Positions 10,875 through 21,475 of a stretch of 64,000 nucleotides of DNA are shown here, in pieces. Both the position numbers and the translations under genes were made by a program. How positions within the stretch are numbered: the first letter of the stretch is position 1; each line of letters begins with the position of its first letter. This stretch comes from Humulus lupulus (lineage: Eukaryota > Streptophyta > Magnoliopsida > Rosales > Cannabaceae): contig NC_084793.1 of NCBI RefSeq assembly GCF_963169125.1, positions 136,130,297 to 136,194,296 on the forward strand, in the 5' to 3' direction. The notes below the pieces were generated by a model. It worked only from the letters and a program-made list of their open reading frames with translations. It made no database searches and was not told where the DNA came from.

Positions 10875-11725
10875 TTTATCCATTTTCCAATCCGTTTGGG
10901 AACTAACACTGGATTTGTTATCCAGTTTGGATAAAAATCTTCCCTTTTATAGCTATTGGCTTTTAACCTGTCGACCTCCTCCTTTAATGTTTGTTTCCTT
11001 TCATCGTCAAGCAACCTTCTTTTTTGTTGCTTCAGAGGGAAAGATTGGTCTACGTTTAGGGTGTGACTAATTATATTTGGACTGATTCCAATCATGCCTG
11101 AGTGAGGCCAGGCAAAAACGTCTTGGGTTTCCTGCAAAAATTAGGTTGATTCTTATTTTTCATCTTTGGCAAGATTTTTCCTGATCTTTACAACTTTAGT
11201 TGGATCCTTACTATCGAGCTGGACATCTTCAAGCTCCTCTATAGATCTAACTTCAGCTTGGTCTTCTCCCATGCAGAGTTCAATCTTATTTTCAATCTCA
11301 AAAACCCTTTCTTCTATCTCTTCAATTATGATCAGTGCATGGTTGGCCCCTTCCTCTCATGGAAATACTATAGCATTCCCGAGCTTCCAATTGATCAACC
11401 TTTAATGTCTCAATCCCAAATATCTTAATGATGTTATTACCCCTAGCCCAATCAGGGCTGGTCTCCCGAGTAGAACATTGTAGGCGGATGGCTTATTCAC
11501 CACTATAAACTCAAACATTTCTGTTATCGAGACCAGATATTCCCCTAATGTTACGTGGAGCTCAATGGCCCCTGTACTTGTAATTCCTTCCCTTGAAAAT
11601 CCATACAAGGTAGATGCACATGCGTTGAGGTCTTGAATTGACAAACCCATCTTTTCCCAACGTTTTTTTGTATAAGATAAGCACCAAGTTACCATTATCA
11701 ATTAGTATCCAGTGAACTCTCTTGT
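10875..11725 (-). pseudogene. Tat-like protease to RT N-terminus fragment
   Basis: On the minus strand the order is protease (11725-11402; PSAYNVLLGRPAL, and an IDNGN where the active-site triplet belongs) and then the linker and start of RT (11137-10871; DVFAWPHSGMIGI, QQKRRLLDDER, NPVLVPK). The same blocks occur in the large Tat element (43443 downward), so the lineage is Tat/Retand-like. The frame is broken between the parts. Both ends are cut: RT stops before the palm at the junction with a Copia LTR. A dead fragment. Confidence 0.8.
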
Positions 11726-11743
11726 TGGCGAGTTGTTGTTAGG

Positions 11744-12366
11744 TTAGTTTTCGTAGTGATTTAGACTATATTTTAGGGAGTCTTTAAGTCTTTTAAGTCG
11801 TGTTTTGTGTAGTATTATGCTTGCTTTTTCTAATGATTTTAGGATTATGCACGAACTATGAGAAAGGAGTGGATTGTGGAGAAATCATGCAATTTTGAGT
11901 GCAAAGTGCCATCATTGACTAAAGTGTGGTTAGGAGATCTCTAAGGGAGAAGTTTTGGCGATTGGCTTGGTTCCCGGGCTTAGAAAAGCGAGTTTGGTGA
12001 AATTGGATTTTTAGCCGCGACGTTCACCCTTTAGAGCCGCGACGCAATGGTAAACATTAGTTTTCGTAGTGATTTATAGTGTATTTTAGGGATTCTCTAA
12101 GTCTTTTAAGTCATGTTTTGTGTAGTATTATGCTTGCTTTTTATAATGATTTAAGGATTATGCACGAACTAAGGGAAAGGAGTGGATTATGGAGAAATCG
12201 TGCAATTGTAAGTGCAAAGTGCCCTCATTGACTAAAATGCGGTTAGTAGATATCTAAGGGAGCAGTTTTGGCGATTGACTAGGTTCCTGGGCTTATAAAA
12301 ATGAGTTTGGTGAAATTGGATTTTTAGCCGTGATGCCCACCCTTTAGAGCTGCGACGCAATGGTAA
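11744..12366 (+). repeat. 313-bp tandem duplication
   Basis: Copy 1 (11744-12054) and copy 2 (12057-12366) both start TTAGTTTTCGTAGTG and both end near GCAATGGTAAA. They are close to each other in sequence but carry scattered substitutions, so the duplication is not recent. Confidence 0.85.
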
Positions 12367-12535
12367 ATAGAGAGGGACAATTTCTTGGGATCACTAGAGA
12401 GTCACGACGCTGGAATTTGAGTTGCGGCGTTAAAATAAGTTATTTTGAGTCGCGATGCTCACCTTTAGAGCCACAGTGCATGTTGATGGCAGATAGAGAT
12501 CCCAATTTCTCATTCAAAGTAGAGTCGCGACGCTC
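12014..12535 (+). repeat. GCCGCGACG word cluster
   Basis: The word GCCGCGACG or a one- or two-base variant recurs about nine times in 520 bases (for example at 12014, 12036 and 12524). Part of the repetition comes from the 313-bp duplication, part does not. Confidence 0.65.
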
Positions 12536-13569
12536 TTTTCGTGGACATAAAGAAAGTGTGTTTTTGCAAGGGCAGAAGTGAGATTTCGCGCATAACATTT
12601 TGGGACACTATATAAACCACATGTATTCCTACTTTAGAGGGGCTTGAACCCTAGACTACTCAAAATAACACCCTGTGGAGGCTAAAGATTGAAGAATCAA
12701 GATTCAACCATTGTTTTCTACACTTCTTCATCTTAATTTATGCAATAGTGATGTTTAAACTTAATTTTGGGGATTTCTTTGTGTGTAGCATGAACTAATT
12801 TTTTTATTAGGGTGTTAATGGATTATTCTTGAAACTCTATGATTATCTAGTTCTATTTCTATGAATTTATTACTTTCAATATTGTGATTTATTCAATTAT
12901 TGTTTATTGCTTGTCATTGATTGGCCTCCAATTACATGATTTATATGTTTTTAACCCAAAATTTGAAAAAGTGAGGGTTAATTATGCTATAGTTGAGTAA
13001 TCACAAATTTCAATATTGGACGAGAGTACCTGTATGGTTTGTGTAACGCCCTACTACCCAGGGACTATTACATTGTGCATTTTAAATAGTGTTAAACTTG
13101 CTAACCGAGCCATTTAGCCATAATCGTGTAACTAAGTGCGATTACGGTTTAGGGTTAAATTTTTTGGTTAAGATACAACATTTCACTAAAATGTTTACTA
13201 TATACATTGGGATCCCGAAAAATATATTTTAAAGGTTAATTACAATAAAATATTTACAACCAGCCGACCTAAGCAGCAAAATAGGGTTTATCCCTAGTTC
13301 CTCTTTAAACTCTCGTTCGTGGTGGTCGAGCAGCCGCATATGTACACATCTTCACCTAAGCTCTCCAACTTAAGGATGGCCCAACTTTCTTTTGCCTTTA
13401 CATGCACCACATAGCACCCGTGAGCCGAGGCTCAGCAAGAAACTTAATATGCTCATGAACAAGTAATAACATGTCACCAAATCACAATAGGCATGCCTAG
13501 CAGTAATAACTCTACTCATGCATGCAAGTAGGTACAAATAAATGCTTGTAGAGTCCTGTGCTCTAAGTA

Positions 13570-13865
13570 GATGACTAATAAGTCTCTTGCTCTGAGGTAG
13601 ATGACTAATAAGTCTCTCTGAGGTAGATGACTAATAAGTCTCTCTGAGGTAGATGACTAATAAGTCTCTCTGTATAGATGACTGATAAGTCTATCTCTGT
13701 GTAGATGACTGATAAGTTTATCTCTGTGTAGATGACTGATAAGTCTATCTCTGTATAGATAACTGATAAGTCTATCTCTGTGTAGATGACTGATAAGTCT
13801 ATCACTATATAGATGACTGATAAGTCTATCTCTGTGTAGATGACTGATAAGTCTATCTCTGAGGT
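13570..13865. repeat. 26-27 bp minisatellite, 11 copies
   Basis: Copies start at about 13570, 13600, 13626, 13652, 13678, 13704, 13731, 13758, 13785, 13812 and 13839. The left copies read GATGACTAATAAGTC and have a 26-bp period; the right ones read GATGACTGATAAGTC with a 27-bp period. Open frames across it are artefacts of the repeat. Confidence 0.9.
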
Positions 13866-14563
13866 CCCATACCCTCCTAGCCATGTGACGTGTAGGTCAC
13901 CTTAGCCTTTTGGCTCTGGCTCTAAATAACTAGCCTTTAGACTAGACACACGCTTTTGTTTTTTCATCAAACTTAAGGTCAGTCAAGCATTTCATGCTTC
14001 TGTTGATAATGCTTATGTCGATTAGATCTAATCTTTTCAGCTTGCATTAAACATGCTAATATCGTTCTTGACTCATAGGTCAATCCCATATGACCAGTGC
14101 TTAGTACTATTGTCGAACTTGACTAATAAGTCACAGCTTCACAGTCAATACTGACACCATTGCCAATTCTGACTAATAAGTCAGTACCATTCACAGATAA
14201 GCAAGACTGCTAAGCATTTACAATGCAATAAATGTCCACATATAGAGCACTCAACATGCCTCATCAATAACCATGCATGTCACATACTGGGTGCATTTTT
14301 CTTACCTCTGGTTCGAGCATGAAGTAATAAAAGAACAACCTTTGAGAAAGATCAATCTTTTGGTCCTTAGCGATCACCTAGTCATAACCAAATATGGAAT
14401 ACCATTAGTAAAATAACTCAATAAAAATGTTCATGATCTAAAACCTCGCTCCCGGGGACCTTGAATCGTACTAAAACGGTTAGTAGATTCAATCCCGAGC
14501 CTTAGGAATTGAACCCCTAAGCTTAAGCCCTTGAAAACTCCTCCCTGGCACAAAAGGAAGGGG

Positions 14564-14671
14564 CAAGTCACGACTTGGCCTAGAAAGTTGCGGTGCACCC
14601 CAAGTCAGAGAGCACACTCAGCTTAGGCACTAGGGTGGGTCACAACTTGCCTGGCCAAGTCGCGACTTGAC
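14564..14671 (-). repeat. AAGTCGCGACTTG word block in LTR A
   Basis: Words such as AAGTCACGACTTGG (near 14565) and AAGTCGCGACTTGA (near 14658) recur. The second contains a 12-bp perfect palindrome, AAGTCGCGACTT. Confidence 0.7.
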
Positions 14672-15565
14672 CCCACAAACAGAGCCCCCTTGCCATTTTT
14701 TCCATTAAAACCAGTCAAGAACCTCAATCAAACCTCCATAAAACTAACCCAAAATAAAAAACAACCATCAGCACATCATATCCACTAGTTTAACCACAAA
14801 ACCCAAGCTTTAAACCAATTAAAATCACCTCAAAAAACCACATCTATAATCAAAACTTCTAGCTAAAAAACTAATTTAAAACAGAGCGAAAACCAACAAT
14901 TTAATGGATGAATTCTTACCTAAAATCCAGGTTTGCAGCCCCTTCAATGGCTGACACAAAAGCCTAGAACCTCCAGCCTTAATTCCCAAGCTTGAACCCT
15001 CAATCTAAGCTTCAAAATCCAAACGAAAAGAGAGAAAATGAAGGATCGGGGAAGAGGAAGAAGACCACTCTATTTTTGCTTCAGCCTTATTCTTCTACAA
15101 CCATCTATTTAGTTTAAATATATCCTAAGGTCAAATGACCAAAATGCCCCTATGTCCATTTAATCCCTTTTAAGCCACCCAAGGGCGAAATAGTAATTTC
15201 CCACTTATCCCGCTAATTATAATTAACGTCCTCCAATTCCCGTTATTCTCAATATTAATAAATCATATCCCATTACCCTATAATTCCTGGTATTGTACTA
15301 ATCATCAAATTACCCTGAGACTCACCCCAAGCCCGGTAAATAACCCTGTTATGACCAAACCGCTAACTTGCATTCAAAGATCGTCTCATGTCGAATAGCT
15401 CGAACAAATCCATATTATAATGTGGCTTCATTCATAATTCACCAACATGCATGAAAATATACAAATACGCCCTCAACGAGCCAAATTACCAAAATGCTCT
15501 TATAATGAAAAGTGGACCCATATGCATGCATTTATCATCATATAATGATATAACTCACATAATCT

Positions 15566-17222
15566 ATAAATAAAAATTTAGATAAAAATACTTAAATTTT
15601 CATTAAGTCTGTAAAAGAGATTACATGGGATCCCCAAAAGCTTATTAAAACACATAATTAGAATTGCAGTTTTACAAACAGTCGACCTAAGTGACAAAAT
15701 TCAGACTTTTACATTGAGTCCCTCAATAAATCTCAACCGTGGCGGCCGAGCAAGCAGAACATGTATGCACCGCTCGAAAGCCCTCCAACTCATGGCTAAT
15801 AATCATTCACCTCGCCCTTACCTACACCACAGAGCACTTGTGAGCCAAGCCAAGCAACAAACACCACATGGCATAACGAATATCTAAATAATCATAAATA
15901 ATAAATAACATGCTTCACAGATAATAAATGCATTCATTCAAAACATACAAATCATAAACAACTTCACATTAATTTTCCAAATAGTATAACGACTCATGTG
16001 GAGTAGGTGCATATCGCACCCCTGTAATGGCTCCGCCACTACGTCGCATATTGCACCCCTATAATGGCCCCGCCATTATGGCCTATATTACGCATGTAGT
16101 GCCGATAACGACCTCAAGGCCGATAATGGCCTCCCGACTGATCTATAACCACCAGCAACCAATCATTACAAATGTTTATAACAACAGATGTTTATATAGA
16201 GCAAACATTTACTTTAAACAGATTCATGACATGGTCATACTCGTGCTCGATAATAAAGGCTCGAACGATCACGATCACAACCAATCAGTACAAGCAGTTA
16301 TAGCAACAGAGGTTTATACAAGGCATATATAACTTTAAACAGATTCATGACACGGTCATCCCTGTGCCCTATAATTAGGGCGCATGCCCTACACTCGACT
16401 TACGTGTCGGTTTTCTTATCTTAAGTCCTGAGCGATAAGGTAAAGCGATTGCGAGCACGATCCTTTCCTCTCGATCCTTGCGATACCCCTAGTCACAACA
16501 TAACAAGGAATAACTATCAAGAAACGAATCAACAAAGGCTTCCGGACCAAGTCCTAGCCTCCGGGACCATGAATTCTACAAAATCGGGTAGAAGAACCAT
16601 TCACGAACTCTCAGGTTTGGGTTCTGACAACCCAAAACACAACTTCCCCTTTTTCCCCTATTTGAGCCGCGACGCACCCCTAAAAGGGCCACGATGCTCC
16701 ACTACGTAGAGACTCCAACACCCAAAATCCCTGCACATGCATCGCGGCGCAACCACCAAGCGTCGCGTCGCTAAGTCAATTTGAGGCACCTCCTGCCTCG
16801 CTGAGTTCACGTGGGTCGCGACGCCTCCAAGAACAGCGCCGCGACACGACCCTACAAACCTAGAATTTCTGGGTTTTTCCTTGTGTTTTTTTTCAAACCC
16901 AATCTCATCCTAACAAATCAAAACATGTTTCAATCCAAAAAAAAAAAACAGCCATTTATACATATATTATACCTCAAATACAATCTTAAAACACCTAATA
17001 ACACAAAAGATATTAAAATCATCACTTGAGCTTCAAAGTTCAAGAACACACCCAAAAAGAAAAGAATACAAACAACTTGGGGAAAATCCTTACCTCAATC
17101 AGATGAATTCAAAATCCTAGTTGCACCCCTTCACTTCCCAACCCTATAATTCCTCCTCCAATCTTGTAATCCTCAAGTGCAAGGCTCCAATTTGCTCATA
17201 GCTCCCAAACCCTTCGAAGAAG
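15566..17222 (-). repeat. Chromovirus LTR B, reverse, first part
   Basis: Lacks about the first 130 bp expected from LTR C, then aligns (ACATGGGATCCCC, GTCGACCTAAG, GTGAGCCAAGCC). It carries a CG word block at 16664-16850. It is interrupted at 17223 by solo LTR C and resumes at 19906. Confidence 0.75.
16664..16850 (-). repeat. GCCGCGACGC word block in LTR B
   Basis: Six or more words such as GCCGCGACGC, TCGCGGCGCA, GTCGCGACGCC and GCGCCGCGACAC lie in 187 bases of otherwise AT-rich DNA. Confidence 0.65.
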
Positions 17223-18401
17223 GTAACTGTAACGCCCCAAACCCCAGGGACCGTTACGGTGTGCCTTGTAAACAGTGCTAAACTTGCTAACCGAGTCATT
17301 TGGCCAAAATCGTGAACTAAGTATGATTAGCGGTTTAGGGATTAAAAACTTTGGTTAGGAGGTAACGTTTCACTAGAACGTTAAATATATACATTGGGAT
17401 CCCGAAAATAAAGTTTTAGAGTCTATTACAGAAAATATTTACAATAGGCCGTTCTAAGCGGCAAAACAGGGTTAAACCCTAGTTCCACTTTAAACCTCGG
17501 TCGTGACGGACGAGCAGCTGCATATGTACATCTCATCACCTAAGCTCTCCAACTCAAGGATGGTCCAGCTTCCTCTTGCCTTTACCTGCACCACATAGTA
17601 CCCGTGAGCCGAAGCTCAGCAAGAAAACACAATAGAGCATGATATAATATCAACAACAACCACAGTAGTCATCCAGGACTATCAGTCCAAAATAGATAGG
17701 TGACTGTAGCAAAAGTCACAAAAGTGGAAACAGCTCCCCCATGCCATGTGACGATAGGGTCACCAGGGCTTAACTGATAAGTGGTTCCTTCATATGCTTG
17801 ATTAGGATAAGTGCATGGTGATTAGTCACCAACATAACCATCCTCTCAACTCTAGAGTCGTAACTAAGGACAGCGTCCCCTAGCCATATGACAAGCAGTC
17901 ACCGGGGTCATATACCTCGGCTGATGTTCATCTGGTCTTAGACCAGGCAAGCGCTTATAGTTCTCATTGACCTTCCGGTCGGTCCAGCATTAATATCCCA
18001 TATGAGTCATTCAATGCCGACCTCGATTAGATCTAATCTTTATTTGGCCTGGCGTTCACAACGCACTGCCACTTCTGACCCTTGGGTCGGTAAAACACGA
18101 CCAATGCTCAGCCCGTGGTGAACTTAACTAATAAGTCACAGCTTCACAGATGGATCTGACACCATTGTCGATTCTGACTAATAAGTCAGCGCCATACACA
18201 GGTAAGCCATGCCACCAAACATATATCACATATCCAATATCCATAAACAAGGTATTCAGCATGCTTACTTAATAGATATTAGTACAATTAGGACTATGCA
18301 TTAACACAGAGGCTCAAGCTCTGAACGATATCACACCCAGTATACAAAGCATGTCCTAATCACATGTTTCTTATGCATCATATGCAATATATCCAACAAT
18401 C

Positions 18402-18585
18402 CAACATGCACCAATAACAACCATGCATGTCACGTTTAACAATCAATCAACATGCATCAAGAATAGCCATGCATGTCATACTCAATAGTCAACCAACATG
18501 CATCAATAACAGCCATGCATGTCATACTCAATAACCAGCCAACATGCATCAATGACAGCCATGCATGTCATACATACATAGGGTG
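18402..18585. repeat. 46-bp tandem repeat, four copies
   Basis: CAACATGCAnCAA starts copies at 18402, 18448, 18494 and 18540, an exact 46-bp step. Each copy also contains CCATGCATGTCA, so it is rich in the palindrome ATGCAT. Confidence 0.85.
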
Positions 18586-18843
18586 CAGTTTTCTTACCTC
18601 AGATTCGAGCTAGAATGATTTAAAGAACAACCCTTGAGAACGATCAACCTTTAGTCCTTTAGCGGTCACCTAGTCATAACCAAATATAAGATACCATCAA
18701 TAAAAATGGTCAACATAAGTTCCCAAACCCATATCTAGCCTCCGAGACATCAATCCCCACCTAACCGGGTACTAGGTACAACCCCGAGGCCTAAGGCTTG
18801 AATCCCCAAGCTCAAAACACCATTTTGGGCTAAAATGACCTTA

Positions 18844-18932
18844 AGGGCCGCGACCCTCCCCAGCTGCGCCGCAGCGCACCCCCAAACAAAAAGGGGCCTT
18901 CCCTGCCAAACGCCAAGGGCCACGGCGCGGCA
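18844..18932 (-). repeat. CG word block of solo LTR C
   Basis: GGGCCGCGACC, CTGCGCCGCAGCGCAC and CCACGGCGCGGC lie within 90 bases, about 0.97-1.06 kb from the sense start of the LTR. Confidence 0.65.
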
Positions 18933-19905
18933 CCCAGCCCAGACCAGCAACACAACCACACACGAACTCAGTTTTCCCCCCTGTGTTTTTCCTCTCAAAC
19001 CAGCCCTTCAAATCAACCCAAAACCTCTTCCAAACACCCATTTAAACCTCCAAACATCACCCATAACTCACCCTCATCAAAACCCAATCTTATCATCCAT
19101 CAAAACCTCTTCAAATCCACACTTCTATCAAGACATCAAAACTGAAAAACTAAAGAGGAAAACGGAGCACCACCTGAATTCAATGACTAAAACTCACCTT
19201 AAAACCAGCTTTGAGCCTTCCTCAATGATTGTACCAAGTCCACTAACTCAGCCCTTGGATTCCCTAGCTTGAATCCCCACCTAGAGCTCAAAACTTCAAA
19301 GAAGAGAATGATGAAGATTGGTGTACGGGAAGGGAGAAGACAACTCTGTTTTGCCCTGTTCTTTCTACAGCCCTCCTAAGTCATATATATCCAAACTCCA
19401 AATGACCAAATTACCCTTAAGTCACTTAAAGCCTCTAAAACCATTTCAAGGGTAGAGTTGGAACTTTTCACTTATCCCGTTAATCATAATTAACGCTTCC
19501 CAATTCCCGCTATTCTCAATATTCCCAAATATCAATAAATCATACCCCATTACCCTTTAATTCCCGGTAATGCTCTAATCATTTAATTCACCCCGAGACT
19601 CACCCCGAGCCCCGAACTTAAACCCGTTATGACTAGACCGAACACTTACATCTCATGATCGTCTCATGCCGATTAGCTCGAACCAATCCACCTTATAATG
19701 TGGCTATATTAATTAATCTCAATCATGCACCCAAAATACACAATTACGCCCACAGCGGCCAAATTACCAAAATACCCTTATAATAATAAATACTCCCGTA
19801 TGCATGCATATAATCATTAAATACTATAATAAATCAATTATGGCCCTCCCGGCCTCCTAATCAAGGTCCTAAATCTTATTAGGAAATTTGGGGCATTACA
19901 GTAAC

Positions 19906-19961
<56 letters not shown>

Positions 19962-20543
19962 CTGAGAACGTGAATTGTGTGGAAACTTGACACTTAATTG
20001 AGTCTTAGTTGCACAAGGGCAAAATACCACAATACCCATACCTCTTAAATCTCTTAACAAAGCCCACAAGGGAAACAAGGTTATTTGACACCCATTTCTC
20101 ACTACACCTCAAATTTCACCATCAATTCTCAATTAAATCCATTCAACCCCAATACCCATCAAATAAATTCTCATTACCCAATACCAAAATACCCCTAGGC
20201 TCACCCCGAGTCGGGTATTAATCCCCGTTGTGACTTTTCCACAAAATTGCTCATTAGGATCGCCTCGTGCCGAATATCTCAAATATATCCACATAATAAT
20301 GTGGTCCCATTCAAAAATCATATATATAACCTCAGCGGGTCAAAATTACGAAAATGTCCTTTTTAACAGAAATGGGTCCACAAGCATATTTAATACATTT
20401 AAACATGCATAAGCAATCATATCATAATATAACTCAAATAATTCACATAATCACGTATATAATCACAATTAAATCATATTAATACATGAGAATCCAATTA
20501 TGCCCTCTTGGCACACTAATCAAGGCACTAAGCCTTATTAGCA
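19906..20543 (-). repeat. Chromovirus LTR B, second part
   Basis: Continues LTR B after solo LTR C and a single target copy. It includes the (GA)n run and a conserved stretch near CTCACCCCGAGTCGGG. The last bases of the LTR are missing: the text reaches GCCTTATTAGCAA and then switches to protease coding sequence at about 20544. Confidence 0.8.
19910..19959. repeat. (AG)25 microsatellite
   Basis: About 50 bases of uninterrupted AG, located where the sense strand of LTR B would have a CT run. Confidence 0.95.
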
Positions 20544-20804
20544 AAGGTTACCATCTTCCTTCTGCAGTCTATGGTTTCCCCATACTTCACTAACCAGTCT
20601 ATACCTAGAATCATATCAAACTAAGTCATAACCAACTTTATCAAATCAACTGACAACTCTATGCCCTCCACTATCACTGGCATTGATCTAACCCATCTCT
20701 TGGATACTACTAACTCCCTAGTGGGCAATAAGGTCCTAAACCCCACAACATAATAATCACATGGCCTACATAGTCTATCAATAATCCTACTAGCAACAAA
20801 TGAG
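20544..20804 (-). pseudogene. Chromovirus protease fragment joined to LTR B
   Basis: Read on the minus strand, this encodes the middle and end of a chromovirus protease: RIIDRLCRPC, then LPTRELVVSKRWV, a TAG before FDMILGIDWLVKYG, and IDCRRKMV. It matches the protease at 1840-2100 block by block. The catalytic triplet would lie just upstream, beyond the Cassandra insertion at 20805. After the protease the sequence passes straight into LTR B, so RT, RNase H and IN of that element are deleted. Confidence 0.85.
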
Positions 20805-21125
20805 TGTAACGCCCCACGTCACTATGGCTGCAACCTGGAATGACGACTGGCCTTGCAAACCAACACGAGTCTTTCCAACGTGCTTTGTCCTCACTCACAC
20901 GCTTCCCGGGAAAACTTCCCAAGAGATCACCCATCATGAGACTACTCCAGGCCAATCACACTTAACTTTGGAGTTCTCATGTGATGGGCTACCGAAAAGA
21001 AGAAGCATCTTGTTGGCATAGGTACAACCATCAATCTATTTAAGCCCTCTTCAACTGTGTAGTCCTATACCTACATAGTCTTAGAATCATCACATTTGAT
21101 CTTCCCCAGGCGATGTGGGATTACA
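20805..21125 (-). repeat. Left LTR of the Cassandra TRIM (321 bp)
   Basis: Starts TGTAACGCCCCACG and ends GATGTGGGATTACA. It carries the 5S-like segment described separately. Confidence 0.8.
20860..21000 (-). other. 5S rRNA-like segment with pol III box-like motifs
   Basis: On the minus strand it shows GATGGGTGATCTCTTGGGAA, close to the box C region of plant 5S rRNA, and AGTTAAGTGTGATTGGCCTG, close to its box A region. Substitutions and an extended 3' side show it is an LTR part and not a functional rRNA gene. A second copy lies at about 21300-21440. Confidence 0.8.
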
Positions 21126-21248
21126 CAACTTTTTACCAGTCTTTCCCCCTGCGGATTCCGGGATTTTGACTGTCACAATCACCCACCCTTAGGGGTTCGA
21201 CATCCCCGTCGACCACACTTCTGGCTGGGTCAAGGCTCTGATATCATT

Positions 21249-21475
21249 TGTAATGCCCCACATCACTATGGCTGCTTCCTAGAATGACAACTGGCCCTGC
21301 AAACCAACACGAGTCTTTCCAATGTGCTTTTTCCTCACTCGCACTCTTCCTGAGAAAACTTCCCAAGAGGTCACCCATCATGAGACTACTCCAGGCCAAG
21401 CACACTTAACTTTTGAGTTCTCAGGTGATGGGATACTGAAAAAGAAGATGCATCTTGTTGGCATAGGTAGTACCC
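21249..21475 (-). repeat. Right LTR of the Cassandra TRIM, cut by Copia insertion
   Basis: Starts TGTAATGCCCCACATC and follows the left LTR up to GGCATAGGTA, then ends after GTACCC where the Copia LTR starts (TGTTAG at 21476). Confidence 0.85.

Larger units (their letters stand above)
11735..13041 (+). repeat. LTR-like fragment (probably Athila/Tat type)
   Basis: Non-coding, with a possible TATA box (CTATATAAACC near 12608) and repeated GCCGCGACGC words at 12014-12535. The structure resembles the transcribed half of a Gypsy LTR. It ends at 13041 where a chromovirus LTR starts. Lineage is an inference. Confidence 0.5.
13042..15565 (-). repeat. Chromovirus LTR A, reverse, end truncated
   Basis: Starts TGTAACGCCCTACTACC, the reverse complement of a chromovirus LTR end. 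Conserved internal words such as GCACCCGTGAGCCGAGG (near 13420) and the TATA-like GGATATATTTAAAC (minus strand near 15115) support this. Compared with LTR C it lacks roughly the last 75 bp before the expected terminus; at about 15566 it runs straight into LTR B. It holds a minisatellite and a GTCGCGAC word block (14564-14671). Confidence 0.8.
17228..19900 (-). mobile_element. Solo LTR C (chromovirus), 2673 bp, TSD GTAAC
   Basis: Starts TGTAACGCCCC and ends GGGCATTACA. It is flanked by GTAAC at 17223-17227 and 19901-19905, so it is a complete LTR left after recombination between the two LTRs of an inserted element. A TATA-like GGATATATATGAC lies on the minus strand near 19390. It sits inside LTR B. 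No gene; open frames at 18750-19272 lie in the CG-rich block and a proline/threonine-rich chance frame. Confidence 0.9.
20805..21475 (-). mobile_element. Cassandra-type TRIM with 5S-like LTRs, interrupted
   Basis: Two related LTRs (20805-21125 and 21249-21475) flank a 123-bp non-coding interior. The interior has a reverse Met-type PBS (GGCTCTGATATCA, 21234-21246) beside the right LTR and a reverse PPT (TCTTTCCCCC near 21140) towards the left one. Tiny size, absence of genes, and 5S rRNA-like sequence in the LTR are the known traits of Cassandra, a non-autonomous element mobilised by others. The right LTR stops at 21475, where the large Copia element is inserted; its remainder is expected beyond the window's right edge. 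Confidence 0.85.

Noticed and set aside
13570..13865. CRISPR-like array
   Set aside because: The units are head-to-tail with no unique spacers; it is a minisatellite in a plant LTR.
18750..19272. Possible proline/threonine-rich gene in solo LTR C
   Set aside because: No domain, inside an LTR, and frames on both strands result from low-complexity sequence.
20860..21000. Functional 5S rRNA gene
   Set aside because: It is diverged, embedded in a TRIM LTR and present in both LTRs; 5S genes occur as tandem arrays with spacers.
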